NCBI RefSeq assembly: GCF_000182565.1
Contig: NW_015971537.1
Coordinates: 1,771,299-1,835,298, forward strand
Source of the DNA: Spizellomyces punctatus DAOM BR117
Taxonomy: Eukaryota > Chytridiomycota > Chytridiomycetes > Spizellomycetales > Spizellomycetaceae
Direction: 5' to 3'
DNA length: 64,000 nt
The position numbers and the translations under genes are program-made. The notes under the pieces are model-generated. The model did not search any database. It was not told where the DNA came from and was given only the letters and a program-made list of their open reading frames with translations. Numbering within the stretch: the stretch's first letter is position 1; the number at the start of each line of letters is the position of its first letter. This document shows positions 32,497 through 44,916 of this stretch, in pieces.

Positions 32497-33068
32497 GGCT
32501 TGCGATCGCGTCGCGCTCGAGGTCCGAATTCATCGGACAACAAGACGCCTTTCAAGCCTCATAAAACTTTAACTCTGAATCTACCACCCATTAAAGTTGC
32601 TTTTAACACCCGGCTCCTTTGATCTGCGCAAGAACTAATGTCCGACGACGTATCCTAAGGAAAACAGTCACAATATTGTACAACTGCGATGGCCATTTTT
32701 GAATTGTCACCAGTATACAGTTGTGATATTATTTGATACTGATTAATTCACTTTTTGGATCTGGTCACTTTTTCCCAAACCCACTATTTCCAGACCACCT
32801 TGGAAAACCGTAACCTTATGAAATCTGGGAGTTCAGAACGCTCGTCTTTTGTCAATGTTGTCATTTGATATCTTGCAACTTTGTCCAAACTTCAAGTATT
32901 GTAGGGGCACGTGACCTACTGTCGAGGTCAGCAGCAGTGACAGTGTTACCGTTCGTCTGCCATGATCGGCGCCGCTCTTGACATTTTACCGTTTACTATA
33001 ACCTATTCACCCCGTTGATATCCTTTCTTGTCCGGTGCTGACTTCAACAGTCTGGGCTGCCGGCGAGC
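32497..33068. other. Divergent intergenic region, Sos7-like / MYSM1-like genes
   Basis: Both promoters lie here. A CACGTG box at 32908-32913 is nearer the MYSM1-like gene. No gene is seen. Confidence 0.55.
32908..32913. promoter_or_regulatory. CACGTG box upstream of the MYSM1-like gene
   Basis: GGCACGTGACC about 155 nt before the ATG at 33069. Same core as in other promoters of the window. Confidence 0.35.
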
Positions 33069-36000
33069 ATGGAGGAGGATATTGATATCGAAGGCGACGA
33101 CGAGGAAGAGATTCTCGCTCAACAGGTTGGAGAACTTGGCGATCGGAACGGTTTGAGCGGACCCCATGAACCAGAGACTCAGAAGCAAATATCAGTGAGG
33201 TTGTTGTCACCAGAATTGATTTCCAGAATGTGATGGGAAGATGTACAACCGGGCTGACATGATTTGCATACGTGACGTACAAATTAGGTCTGGAGGCGGG
33301 CTGAAAACGGAAGATGTGACAACCTTGCTGGAGCAGTACCCTGAACCTGGTTGGCTATCAGAGCAAATGGTAAGCACCTTGCGGTGGCGATGACCTATAT
33401 TGGCTGAATTCTGACCTTGTGGGTTGATCACAACAGGACTGGAAAAGATCCCTCGACGCGGACATGGATGAACAGTCCCGCGCACTCATTGAGTCCATGA
33501 TTGCGGAAGAAGAGTTCTATTTTGGACAAGGGACAGTATCTCTACCACCATCTGGTGACCGTCTGGTCAAATCCGACAGTAAATTCCAGCAGGATGACAA
33601 GAAGATCGCAAAGAAGCGGACGAGCGGGGGGCCGGACGATGGGTAAGCTCCAGAGTTTTGAAATTTTTACAGGGATTTCGTCAATGGAAAGCGCAGAAAC
33701 TGATCACCTCACAGATTGCGTAAGAAAACAAAGCGAGACAAGCTCTCTGCTGGTGCGTCCGTTCCGTCACACAAAGTTAAATGGACAAAGGAAGAGGACG
33801 AAAGGCTTCGAGAAGGCATTGTACGTGTTTGCCACCAGTATTGGCTTGCGCGAGATCGGTACTAATATTGATCTTACCGTTTTCCCTCACAGCGACTATA
33901 CGGATATGGATCCTGGAAGCGCGTAGCGTCATTTATGAAAACACGGACCGCGCTGCAAATCAAAAACCATGTCCGACACTTGACCGTCCACGGTGGGGTT
34001 CGCTTTGAAGGTTCAGGTGCGGAAAACTGCAAAGGAGATTTAGCCGTGGACATACCGGCAGTGGACAAGAAGGTTGATATGCAGGAAGAGGACGAAGACG
34101 TGGATATTGACATAACCGATGATGAAGATCCGATAGGCAAAGGTGAAAATGGAGGAACGACTTTGGCTGAGAACGTGGTACTTGTTCCGGGCGAGGAAAG
34201 CGCAGAGAATGTGGAAAATCTGGGCATAACAGAAGAAAGGGAAGCTGTAGAGAGTGGCGATGACGAGTCTTCGGGCACGGGCGAAAATGTGACACTCGCT
34301 ACGAGAGAGGATGTCGGGCTAGCGTCAGATATCTCAAGCTCTGAAGCTGCGAATAGAGGGCAGGAGAAGGAAAACAATCTGCCACCAGCATCCTGTCTTG
34401 AGGAGTCGTTCGAGGGCGAGCAGACCGTCACAGATATGGAATCACTCAGAGAGGTGGCTGAGGCTGGAACTCATGGCACCGAATCGCTGCAAATGACCGA
34501 AAATGATGGTCATCCGTGCGTGTCGGCTACCGACGTAAGCCTAGAATCGAGCTCCGTAGAAGCTCCTGGAAGAACATCCTCGGCAAGTGATTTGCATGAA
34601 CTTGGGACTCGGCCAGTCAAAATGAATATTTCAACTTCTGAAAGCCGTTCAAACGGCGCAAATACCACCTCTGGGCACAGTGAGGAGCTGGATGAATCAC
34701 CGCTCGTCAAATATTCTGAAAAAGCATCCGAAGTTTCCGAGGACTCAGGAGCTGTGACACCGCTCGATCTAAGCGCGGTTACTCGTTTACTTATACCCGA
34801 CGACCTAGAGACTACGTCGTCAGCAGCCGAAGAGTCGACGTCATTCGAGATAGATAGCGACGCGATTCAACGATTTGAGGTATCTTCACTGCCTGAGTGG
34901 TTTTTATCCACCCTAGCTGTATCACAAGGCAAAAAACCCCATCCCCGCACTCTTCACAAGACGCCAGAGCGATACAAGAAGATTAGAAATTACATCCTCG
35001 CGGCGTGGGATAAATGCAAACCCAAGTATCTGACCAAAACCAGCGTACGACCCGGTCTAAAAGGCGAAGGTGACGTTAACGCGATCGGCCGAATACATGA
35101 ATTTTTAGAAAACATTGGTGCAATCAATGTGGGATGTGCAGAAAAGGGGGGCCGAAAGTATTACGGCGGCACAGGAGTAAAGAAACCAAAAGAGGATCTT
35201 GCCGATGATATGACCGAGCTGGAAGCTGGGAGTGTGTGGAGTTTTATGGAGGAAGGGAGACGACGTAGGCGGAGAGTACGTAATGAACGGGGAGAATGGG
35301 TATATGAGGATACCTTGGGTGGGGATGACGATGAGGGAGGATCCGCGCAAACTGGCGAGGATTTGGCAATAGCCAAGGAAGAAGCACGGCTGTTTGCGCT
35401 GAATTCAAAGTATTTCGCGGACGAAGAACTTGAGAAGTATGACAAGAGGCTTCTCAAACGGCGTCAAAGACAGCGTGGGTTCGCCCCCAGCATGGGAGCA
35501 CCAGACTCGGATATCTTGGGCGACTATGACCCATTCCGTTTAATCCCTACCCGAAGTTACAGTACAGATGTTCCCGCCCCGTTCCGCGTGGTCGTTCAGT
35601 CCAATGCGATGATTGTCATGGACGTTCACTCCCACCTCGCACACACTGAGATCATTGGTCTTCTGGGCGGAACATACGATCCCATCGAAAGGATACTGAA
35701 AGTCGCTGATGTATTCCCATGTCGAAGTCTTAGCACGGGCGTCCAATGCGAAATGGATCCTGATTCCGAAATGCAAGCCCGTGAAGTGTTTTCTGCGAAA
35801 GGCTACGATGTGGTTGGGTGGTACCACTCCCATCCAACCTTTGATCCCATTCCCTCCATCCGCGACATTGAAAACCAAATTGCGTACCAGACTCTCTTCC
35901 AACGACATGATGGTGTCGAACCTTTCATTGGTGCCATCGTCACACCATATGATCCGCGATATTCTGCAGATAGGCGCTCACGATTCGGATTGTTAAGCGT

Positions 36001-36423
36001 ATCACAGGAATGGAATTCGATGCATGAGTATCGGCTTCCCTACTCTTGTAATGTCACAGTAGTGGCGTCTGAAACGTTAAGTGGGGAGCTGTTTGAGCAG
36101 CTAACGCGTTTGTTGAAGGAGTATAGAAATTATGAACAGTGAGTAGTCCGAACACATTCCATCGATCCTTGTTGAAGCACGGTGTATTCACTCTTTCCTT
36201 TAGCCGTGTGGATCTGCTCAAACCCTACGCGCCCCGGTCCGATCCAAATTTTACCCGTGTCGAGAAACTCATGCACAGCGTCGCGACACATGCGAACCTT
36301 GTAGGATCTTTGGAAGGGCAAGCGTTTGTGACGCGGCTACGGGATGTGGTCTTGAAAGGCTTTTGCGGAGTCTCATCCACTCCCAGTGGGAACGGAGAGC
36401 AGTATAATAATGATACTGGATGA
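33069..36423 (+). CDS. MYSM1-like histone H2A deubiquitinase (SANT-SWIRM-JAMM)
   Basis: MYSM1-type enzymes remove ubiquitin from histone H2A. Exons 33069-33150, 33227-33369, 33437-33642, 33715-33820, 33893-36138 and 36204-36423 total exactly 1001 codons. A SANT/Myb domain (~165-215) reads VKWTKEEDERLREGIRLYGY, then WKRVASFMKTRTALQIKNH. After ~300 acidic, disordered residues comes a SWIRM domain (FEVSSLPEWF, YKKIRNYILAAWDKCKPKYL, GDVNAIGRIHEFLE). The MPN+/JAMM domain follows: VHSHLAHTEIIGLLGG supplies the Glu, GWYHSHPTFDPIPSIRD the HxHx(7)SxxD metal site, all intact. Domain order matches animal MYSM1. The first intron (33151-33226, GTTTGA donor) is the least certain junction. Confidence 0.88.
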
Positions 36424-36793
36424 CGGACACTGTACAGTGCGATTGAATTGGGCATTTTATTTGTAAATACTGTTTTGATACTGTTTTGATGGGTATAGTT
36501 ATCTTTATTGTGTAAATGGAAGATTAGGATCATTCCAAATATCATGTTTCCGATACGAACGTCATGAGCTCATCGTTGAAGTGAAGTGAAAAATGTTTCC
36601 TTGGACGTGGTACGCATACTTTCCTTATGAACCTTGGTGCATACCACCACATTGCCCCGCTGGACCTTACGGACGTTTTGGTCCAGCCTTCTTCATGAGT
36701 GGCATTGCCTTCAAGCACACGCACGGTGTTACCATTTCCGCAATGTAAAATTTGTACAATAAGTTATAGAAAGAATAATATTAACACCTCCCG
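36424..36793. other. Convergent 3' flank
   Basis: 3' regions of the MYSM1-like gene and CWC15. Direct repeats of TACTGTTTTGATA around 36467-36490. No gene is seen. Confidence 0.5.
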
Positions 36794-37608
36794 CTATTTG
36801 ACGTATTTGCTCATAAATTTGCGATGGAAATCACTTCGCAATACATCGTTGATAAACCTTTTCTTCGGATTCTCGTCCACCCCTTTCGCCTGATTTTTGA
36901 ACACAACATCATCGTCCCAACGTCGCTTCACAGAGAAATCCTTGTTGGCCAAAGGCTGCAATAGTGGATTTCCAGTCAAAGCCTCCTCCTCCCGTTTGAG
37001 TTCTTCCTCTGCTAGGCGTTCCTGCTCAAGCCGCTCCTTCTCTTCTGCTCGTTCTCTGCGGATTTTCTCGAGCTCGCGGAGAAGTTCGGCTTCGTCGTCA
37101 TCATCATTGTCATCAGAATCCGATTCGCTGGAAAGAAAAGGGAACGGATGAGCGCCAGGAAATGGATGCGACATGTGAACAAGTAGGCTTTACCTCTCTG
37201 CACCCTCGCTTGCGGAACCGTCAGCATCATCATCGTCATCATCAGAATCGTCTGCGTCTATATGTTCGACTCGCATTCGTTTCACAGTTTCCTCTTCAAA
37301 TTCCACTATGTGGCAAGTCCAGCGTGAGGATTGTGCACATGAAATTTACAGATGGCCAGAAACTTACCATCCCTTCTCTTCTCCCCTCTCGTCTTCTCAA
37401 AATGCTCTCTCTCCTTCTGCTCCAATCGCTCCTTCAAAAGCTGCGCATCGATATCTTCAGGCGCATTCTGACCCGGTTGACGTAGCTTGAGCTTGGTCTG
37501 CGTGGCAAGGTCTCTGCTACTGACAAGGGAGGATGGTGCAGCGTTCGTATCACGCAGACTATGACCTCCTGCTGCTGGATTCCAGGTGGGACGCGCTGCA
37601 GTAGTCAT
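36794..37608 (-). CDS. CWC15: Pre-mRNA splicing factor CWC15
   Basis: Subunit of the Prp19-associated (NTC) part of the spliceosome. Three exons (37608-37368, 37305-37194, 37127-36794) give exactly 229 codons (228 aa). The conserved N-terminus [16 protein letters not shown] and [17 protein letters not shown] is followed by an Asp/Glu-rich middle and a Glu/Arg coiled coil. The family signature NPLLQ, then [19 protein letters not shown] and the C-terminal [20 protein letters not shown] complete it. Length and order agree with the human protein. Confidence 0.97.
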
Positions 37609-38563
37609 GTTGCAAAAAGAAGTAGCGTAGTAAGTTTGTTGTAATGGAAAGGACTGATGACACTTGTTTGCAACAAGCGACATTGACTGCGATGTGGTCG
37701 TTGTCATGTCAACAGGAAAGTGGCACAGTTCACGGTGACCTGAGCGCTTCACATCCAGCACGCCATGGAAAGGAGGGCTCACCAGGTCCTGCTAGTGAGG
37801 TAGATGATATCAGTAGTATAATGAATTTCATGTAGCTGGCCTTGTCTTTGGGATTGGCTCTCCACATTTCCTTTTCGTGTTGAGAGCGATGAAAAAGAGA
37901 AGCGGATTCTCAGCGGAAACATGAAAAAGAAGATTACAAAAGACACAGAGATGAATGCATCAAGCAGGTGGCATATTGGACTTTGTGAGGATTTAACGGA
38001 ACATTCGTTCAAAATAGGGTTTTCTGTGGCATCCAACAAACCCCTCGACGATGGGTTTTCAAAGTCTGAAGAAAAATGTGGAGCCCGCTTTGAGCCAACG
38101 CTCTACACACAGAGCCTACCTGCCGGCTTACCTGTTATTATGGCATTCTATAGACGTGCATTCTCATAAGGCCCTCTGTAGATTGACTGTATAGTTGAAT
38201 GCCACTGTGCGTAGGCAACAGAACGTGTGCTAAATGCCCTGTCCTCCACTCTACTCCCATTTGTAGACTTGTATTTTACAATGGGGATGGTATTTGTTTA
38301 GTGTACTGTAATTGGCTTTATAACCAGGGTCCAATGTGATTCAATCCCCGTTGGCTGGATGACGTGTCCTCCCACCCCTCCAACGTTTCCTCGCAGGAAC
38401 TTCCGAACCTCCACAAGATCCGGTCGCGAAATCAGGTCTCCGCCTACCACAGTTTCCAATCTCTCTTCGAACTCTCGGTACCGTTGATTGTATTCCCAGC
38501 CGTGGGCTGCTGATTGAATACGCATCCGCCCAAAACGCCTAATTACGTCCGAAAGCTGCAACC
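37609..38563. other. Divergent intergenic region, CWC15 / CAND1
   Basis: Nearly 1 kb with both promoters. A possible 75-residue minus-strand ORF (first ATG near 38525, stop 38298) abuts the CAND1 start; it has normal-looking composition but no recognisable motif. Other ORFs look random. Confidence 0.45.
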
Positions 38564-41500
38564 ATGGCCGGAAATCCTTCAAGCCCGTACTTGGTAGCGA
38601 ACCTTTTGGAGAAAGTAGGGTGACTGCTGTATTTTAATATATGCACTGCCACTTGAGCAGCGCTTCACCATTTGTTAACATGGTGTATTGCTAACACACA
38701 ATTTATCGGTAGATGTCTCACCACGACTCCGATTATCGATATATGGCGACAGTTGATTTGATGGCTGCACTCCAAACGGAAGGCTTTGCTCTCGAGGATG
38801 TTAATGAGAAAAAGGTTGTAAGCGCTCTCATCAAACTTTTGGATGATCAAAATGGTGAAGTTCAAAATCTCGCGGTAAAATGGTGAGCCTGGAAGCAAAG
38901 CATAACTTGTTCCTGTGGTTCGGTTGGCTAATAGCGGCCAAATAGTTTTGCTCCGCTGACAAAAAAAATACATGAAAGCCAGCTGCAAGAAGTGGTCGAC
39001 CAGCTTTGTCGACTTTTGATGGACAAGCGCCCAGAGCTTCGTGATATTGCGTGCATTAGTCTCAAGACCGTCATAGTAGAGATACCGTCCGGCTCGGTGG
39101 TTGCAAGTAAAGTCGTGAGCAGTCTGATTCCAAAGTTGCTGAATCAATTTACAACGGTATGAAAAAGAACAATTGTCACGTAGAGTCTGCTTCCTTGGCG
39201 ACTCATTGGCGCTCTTGGGTTTATCACAGAACGCCAAGGATCTACAATTGGATGTTATTGACATTCTCTCCGAAGTTCTAAGCCGCTTTGGACAGTCGCT
39301 GACTCAAGGCGCGAATGGCTCCCAGCTACAAAAATCGATTCAAGATACGCTATATCCTCTCCTTCATCATTCCCGACCTGCTGTTCGCAAAAGGGCCACA
39401 GGGGCCATCGGCAATTCTGTCACACATATACCTGATGATCTTTTCCACACATTGGTGAAGAAGCTTCTTGCAGACTTGCGTAATGAAGGGAGGTCTGCAA
39501 ATCACGAAAAGCTACGTACTTTCATAGGATGCCTAGCCACTCTCAGCCGATACAGCTCTCATCGCTTGGGACAGTATCTTAACGATACTCTACCTCTTGT
39601 GCTCGAATACACGGAATTCAATGATGACGAACTACGGGAAAATTGCTTACATGTAAGATCCTATATGAATGTGCGCTGGTCAACAGCTCTAATTTGAATA
39701 CCGCTTTGTGTTGATCAGGCTCTGGACTCGTTTGTATTGCGGTGCCCTACTGAAATGACCCCTCACATTCCTACCGTCATTGATGTGTCATTGAGATATA
39801 TCAAACATGATCCTAATTTTCAATATGAAGACGAGGACGAGGATGGTTCAGAGGCGATGGATGTCGACGATGAAGGAGAGGGCAATGGGCCTGAGGAAGA
39901 TGAAGAAGAAGATGACGATGAGTGCGTGCTTGCCTTATGAGACTTAAGAACCTTAAGCTAACGTATCCTTACCGTGTAGATATGATGATGCTGATTATTC
40001 TGATGAGGACGATGTGTCGTGGAAAGTGCGCAAGGCTTCCTCGAAGCTTCTGGCGTCCATCATAGGCACACGCTCAGAGCTGCTAGTCGATTTGCTGCAG
40101 AACGTGGCGCCGGTCTTGATTGCCAGATTTAAGGAACGCGAAGAAAGTGTCCGAGTAGATATTTTAAACACTTTTATAACACTCGTGAGACAGACTGGCG
40201 TTGCAGCAGGGATCGGAAAAGCCTCTGAAACTTCTACAGCCAGAAAGCGGGACACTAAGCGCCGGAAGGGGGCAAGTGGAGCGGTCGAGATGGAGGTCAC
40301 AGGGTACGTGCTATATATGCAGACAACTCATTCACTGACTGCTAACCATAAGAATACTTAGTCCTCGTGAACTACTCGAAGAGCATGTTCCGCGTTTGAG
40401 CAAAGCGCTTTCCAAGCAGCTTAATGGAAAGTCGATCCAAACGCGGCAGACAGGATTCACACTTTTGCGTGAACTTGTTCGGGTGCTTGATGGTGGGCTC
40501 GATGTCCATATGGGTCTGTTCATACCGGCAATCGAGTCGTCTTTAACCAGTGCTACTCCCGGGCATCCTTCCAAGAGTTCTACCAATTCTAATTTGAAGA
40601 TTGAATTATTGGAATTCTTACGGATATTGTTCATGACTCACGAGCCTCACGTATTCCATAAGTACCTAGCCCGCTTGGTCCCGCCAATTGTCACGGCTGC
40701 TAAGGACAAATTCTACAAAATAACTTCTGAAGCTCTCTCAGTTTTTGTTGAGCTGACCAAAGTATTGCGACCAATTTCGTTCGACGAGGAAAGCAATCGA
40801 CACCAAATTGGACCCCTCTTGTCCCCCGAGTTGGACAAGTACCTCCAGCTAATGTACACCACTACATTGGATCGATTGAAAGCGGCCGATATTGATCTGG
40901 AAGTCAAGGAACGATCTATAGTAGCCTTGGGTATCATGCTGTCGCAGGCCGGTGATCTGCTACCAAGCGATCAAATTAGGACCGTCGTACTTCCACTATT
41001 GGTCGATCGCTTGAAGAATGAACTTACACGCCTAACCACGGTGCGCGTTTTGACGAGCATTGCAGAGAGCCCCCTATTTGAGGATGCAGCCACGTCGCGG
41101 AAAATTGACTTGACTCCGATTCTGCCTGAGGTAGTTCCTGAGGTTGCGTCCTACCTCCGCAAATCTCATCGACAACTTCGTGTGGCATCGCTTCAATGCC
41201 TCGAAACATTCGTTCGCCAATACGGCAAGCAGCTTGGCGCCAACATTTACCCAACCATTTTATCGGAAGTGCGCCCCCTTCTATCGGACTCCGACCTTCA
41301 CATTCTTCCTTTGGCCATGTCGGTGGTTTGTGTGGTAGTGTACAATGGGCCAGGCGCAGATGTGTTACCAATAGTGAAGAAGGACATTCTACCGCAAATC
41401 GTGAAAATGATGATTGAATCGCCCCATCTGGTGGGTGCCGGTCCTGGGCTAGAATCTTTGCTTCAAGTTTGGCAATGCGTTGTACGTACAGGCGGGAGCG

Positions 41501-43271
41501 AATTGTTCTCCCGTAGTGTTGATATGCTACTGCAACCAGTTGTCGGTCAGCCTGGACACCCTGTGGCAGGCAAACAAGTACGTTGTCATAAGATCGGGTG
41601 TCGAACGTGGGCCGAGCTAACATTGTTCTTATAATAGGCATTCTCAGTAATTGCGCAATCCATTGCGATCTTGTGCCTCAATTGGGAGAAGGATGCTCCG
41701 CCGACAATAGAGAAATTTATTAATGAAGTGGAGAATGACTCATCGAAGGAAAGTATGCGTTATGTTAGTTTGTTGAGCCTGGGCGAAATAGGACGGAAAA
41801 AGTACGTATCGTCGACACACTTTATGATATGCAGGCACCACTTGACTCAATATGGATCTCAACTTTCAGGGACCTGTCCGGCTTGCACCCCGAGCTGGAC
41901 CAAACGCTCCTGAAGCTATTTGCATCACCTTCTGAAGAGATAAAGCAGGCTGCTGCCTTTGCATTGGGCAATATCGCGCTAGGTAATCTGCAACGATATA
42001 TGCCGATTGTGCTTACAACGGTCCGGGAAGGAGGCAAAAAGCGCTACCTGGTTTTGGTGGCTCTTAAGGAGATTATTACACGCTTTTCACATCACGAGGC
42101 GTCCGCAGCGTCTACATCTACTTTACAAGCGTTTGCGCCGGAGCTTTGGCAGGTGCTTTTCCAACACACCGAAGAAACAGAGGAAGAGGCAACCCGAAAT
42201 ATCATTGCCGAGTGCCTCGGCAAATTGTCTTTGTCACAGCCTGGCACATTCCTGCCCGACTTGCAGTCACGGTTGGCTGCCTCTAATGCTCACGCGAGAG
42301 CTACCGTTGTAACTGCCATCCGTTTTACATTCACCGAACATGTTGAACATGAAGACTTCGACACACTTCTACGGCCTTTGATTGTAGATTTCCTGCGGCT
42401 TGTGAAAGATGATGATTTGGTTGGTAATGAGCGTTTTCAGGTGACTTCGTCGGTGTGGTTACATTGACACTCTATGGTTAGAATGTTCGGCGCGTGTCTT
42501 TGACCACGTTGAATTCGGCCGCCCATAATAAGCCCCATCTTATTCGCGAATCCCTCGGCGAGTTGTTGCCCCTACTTTACGATGAGACCGTTGTCAAGGT
42601 ACACTGTGGATGGGAGCGGTTCATAATCTACAGTGTTGAAAAACACTAAACAATCTCATATTTTCCAGAGCGAACTCATTCATGTGGTGGAGATGGGTCC
42701 GTTCAAGCATCAAGTAGATGATGGCTTGGACACCCGTAAGGTGGGTGCTGTAGCCACACGTGGATTCATAGTGTGACACAGAATTAATTTTCGAATGTAG
42801 GCGGCGTACGAGTGCATGTATACCCTACTGGAAACCTGTCTTTCCCGGATAGATGTGTTCGGCTTCTTGCAACGTGTGATGAACGGTCTTTCGGATCCAT
42901 CCCATGACATTAAGGTCTTGACTCATCTGATGCTACAACGACTTGCGTCTCTGTCCCCTACTGCCGTTGCACAAAAGCTGGATGAAATGGTAGAACCCTT
43001 GAAGTTGACGCTATTTTCTAAACCGAAGCAGAATGCCGTGAAACAAGAAACGGAAAAGACAAATGAACTGGTGCGAAGCGCGGCCAGAACGGTGTTGATT
43101 TTGGCACGTCTGAGCGATGCCGGTGTCAGCCCAAGGTTTACCGATTTTGTAAAAGAAGTGCAAGGGCCACAAAGTCCCGTTGCTGATGTTATGGCGGCCG
43201 AGTCACAATATGGTACACAAACGAATGGTGTAGGGTATGGTTTTGGGGTAGTGCCAATGGATTTGTCGTGA
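38564..43271 (+). CDS. CAND1: CAND1, cullin exchange factor (HEAT-repeat protein)
   Basis: CAND1 binds un-neddylated cullins and exchanges F-box receptors on SCF ligases. Twelve exons: 38564-38614, 38713-38882, 38946-39156, 39230-39652, 39719-39921, 39980-40303, 40362-41577, 41638-41801, 41870-42440, 42482-42598, 42669-42740 and 42801-43271. They sum to exactly 1331 codons. The small first exon supplies [12 protein letters not shown], matching the family N-terminus, from an ACCATGG start. Conserved blocks: [22 protein letters not shown], an acidic loop near residue 360-390 followed by [40 protein letters not shown], and near the end [35 protein letters not shown] and NAVKQETEK. All HEAT-rich regions appear intact; it is about 100 residues longer than human CAND1. 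Confidence 0.97.
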
Positions 43272-43418
43272 TGGATATATGTCATTTCCAAATAGGAATT
43301 TCAGTTTGCTGTTACCATCATGTGAACACAGGAATACAGAAATGTATCTTGTAAGGTTGTCTCATCCTTATATGGTACAATACACGCTGTAGTGCGCATT
43401 GGTTGCCTAACGTGTTGT

Positions 43419-44643
43419 TCATTTACCCTTTTCTTCCATTTGGATCGTCGGTAAGTTTTCGTCTTGAGTTTCCTCTTCCTTTGGGGGCTCCGGGATGTCT
43501 CCACAGCATTCTGGGCACCGCTTCGCTTTGAGTGGGATGTCTGTGTCCGTCAATAATTGACATGAGACATGTATAATGAATCGCAAAAGTGATCTTGAAC
43601 TTTGATTACCTTTGGTACACAGGGGACAAGGCTTCGTTGAAGGAGGCTTTGGTGGGTCAGCGCGGCGAAACGCTCTCGCATACGCTAATGTGAGGGCGTT
43701 AGCACGATATTGTTACCATGGCTTAAAATTCTATGGGCCGCACAACTTACTCTTCACGATGAAAAAAACTGCATATATCAATTGTAAGTGCACGTGCAAA
43801 GATAACGATTAAATACTGTAGAGGTCATTGATGGCATGTCTCACCTGCTACTGCAATGATCAAAAAGTTGATAATCACTTGGATGAAGTTCCCCCTACCT
43901 ATGTGCGTCAGTGTTCTGGAGCCTCGTTTGGTGTATTAGTGACTGTCATATACCAGTTCCTGCAGAAGGCGCGGTTAGTTTACGGGTGTACTGTTTGGTG
44001 AGCACAAGAGTCTTACCATGTTACAGCTCCCGCGTTTTTGGCTTCACAACGATAAACGGGCCAGATATTATCAGTGCTATTCGTATTTTACAAAGAATTC
44101 TCTGCTGTCATTGTCCTACCGTCTGTTGGTGTAATGTACATTGTCTTATTACATGGTAGGGTCACGCCATTATGCCGGGGGCATCTTAAAAGTACAAACT
44201 GATTTGAGAGTTGAGTGGGTGTACCCAGGCTGATGAACGGGAGGAATATGTCGTTTACGAGGGAGTTGACGACGGAAGTAAATGCAGTTCCCATAACTAT
44301 GCCCACCTAGAATAAAACGATCGTAATATTAATATCAATCAAGATCTGACCGCAACATTTGTTTACGATCAGGACATACCGCCATGTCAACGACATTTCC
44401 TCGATTCAGAAACTTTTTAAAGTTCGTCCACACCCCTTTGGCCGCCTTTGTACCCTTGTTTGTTTCATTTTTGAGCTCTTGAGCGAGATCTTTTAGGATA
44501 GATTGGTCACCACTAGTGGCATGCGCAGGTTCAGGTGTGATCTGATTAGACTTTTGCTGTTGATTCTTATTATGCAAAAAAGGAAAATGTCGTCGTGGTG
44601 GAGCGCCCGATTCAATATCTGGTGGTGGCTCTGAAGAGGTCAT
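43419..44643 (-). CDS. Large-conductance mechanosensitive channel MscL, eukaryotic
   Basis: MscL homologues open under membrane tension. Seven exons (44643-44380, 44306-44120, 44041-44017, 43894-43845, 43768-43751, 43684-43610, 43540-43419) give exactly 247 codons. After a polar ~70-residue N-terminus, FKKFLNRGNVVDMAVGIVMG and TAFTSVVNSLVNDIFLPFIS form the gate helix TM1. The loop NQFVLLRCPRHNG leads to KNAGAVTW and TM2 (NFIQVIINFLIIAVAVFFIV). The C-terminus ends in a paired-cysteine zinc-ribbon-like segment (CPLC, then DIPLKAKRCPECC), which I recall from other fungal MscL proteins. The many tiny exons (18, 25 and 50 nt) show it is a resident eukaryotic gene and not bacterial contamination. 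Confidence 0.93.
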
Positions 44644-44916
44644 TCTGCTTGGTATTGCTGGTACACTTTATAGGAGAGATATTCTACGAATCGTAACCCA
44701 GTTCTCGCCGTGGATCTAAACTTGTTACGTAAGCATTAAAAGATGGAACCAGACGGGCTATCAGAAGCCGGAATAGAGTTCATCTGTCCAGGAGAAGCCG
44801 CATAGAGTCGGTGGTAAGTAATCCTTCCACTGTAACTGGTCGAAGGTAAGGATAGACATGTCGGAATGAATTACCTAAGCATGTGCTAATCGACTCGTTT
44901 CGGATTCTTGTCTCAG

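Noticed and set aside
38298-38525. Minus-strand 75-residue ORF beside the CAND1 start
   Set aside because: Reasonable composition, but no motif, no clear promoter and overlap with the CAND1 5' region. Mentioned in the intergenic note only.
43419-44643. MscL as bacterial contamination or a recent transfer
   Set aside because: It has six spliceosomal introns with the same short-intron style as neighbours and sits between eukaryotic genes.
44743-44815. ATG at 44743 as the first exon of the phosphatase
   Set aside because: Its frame meets TAG before the only good donor, and the phase does not match the acceptor at 44916. It may be part of a 5' UTR.
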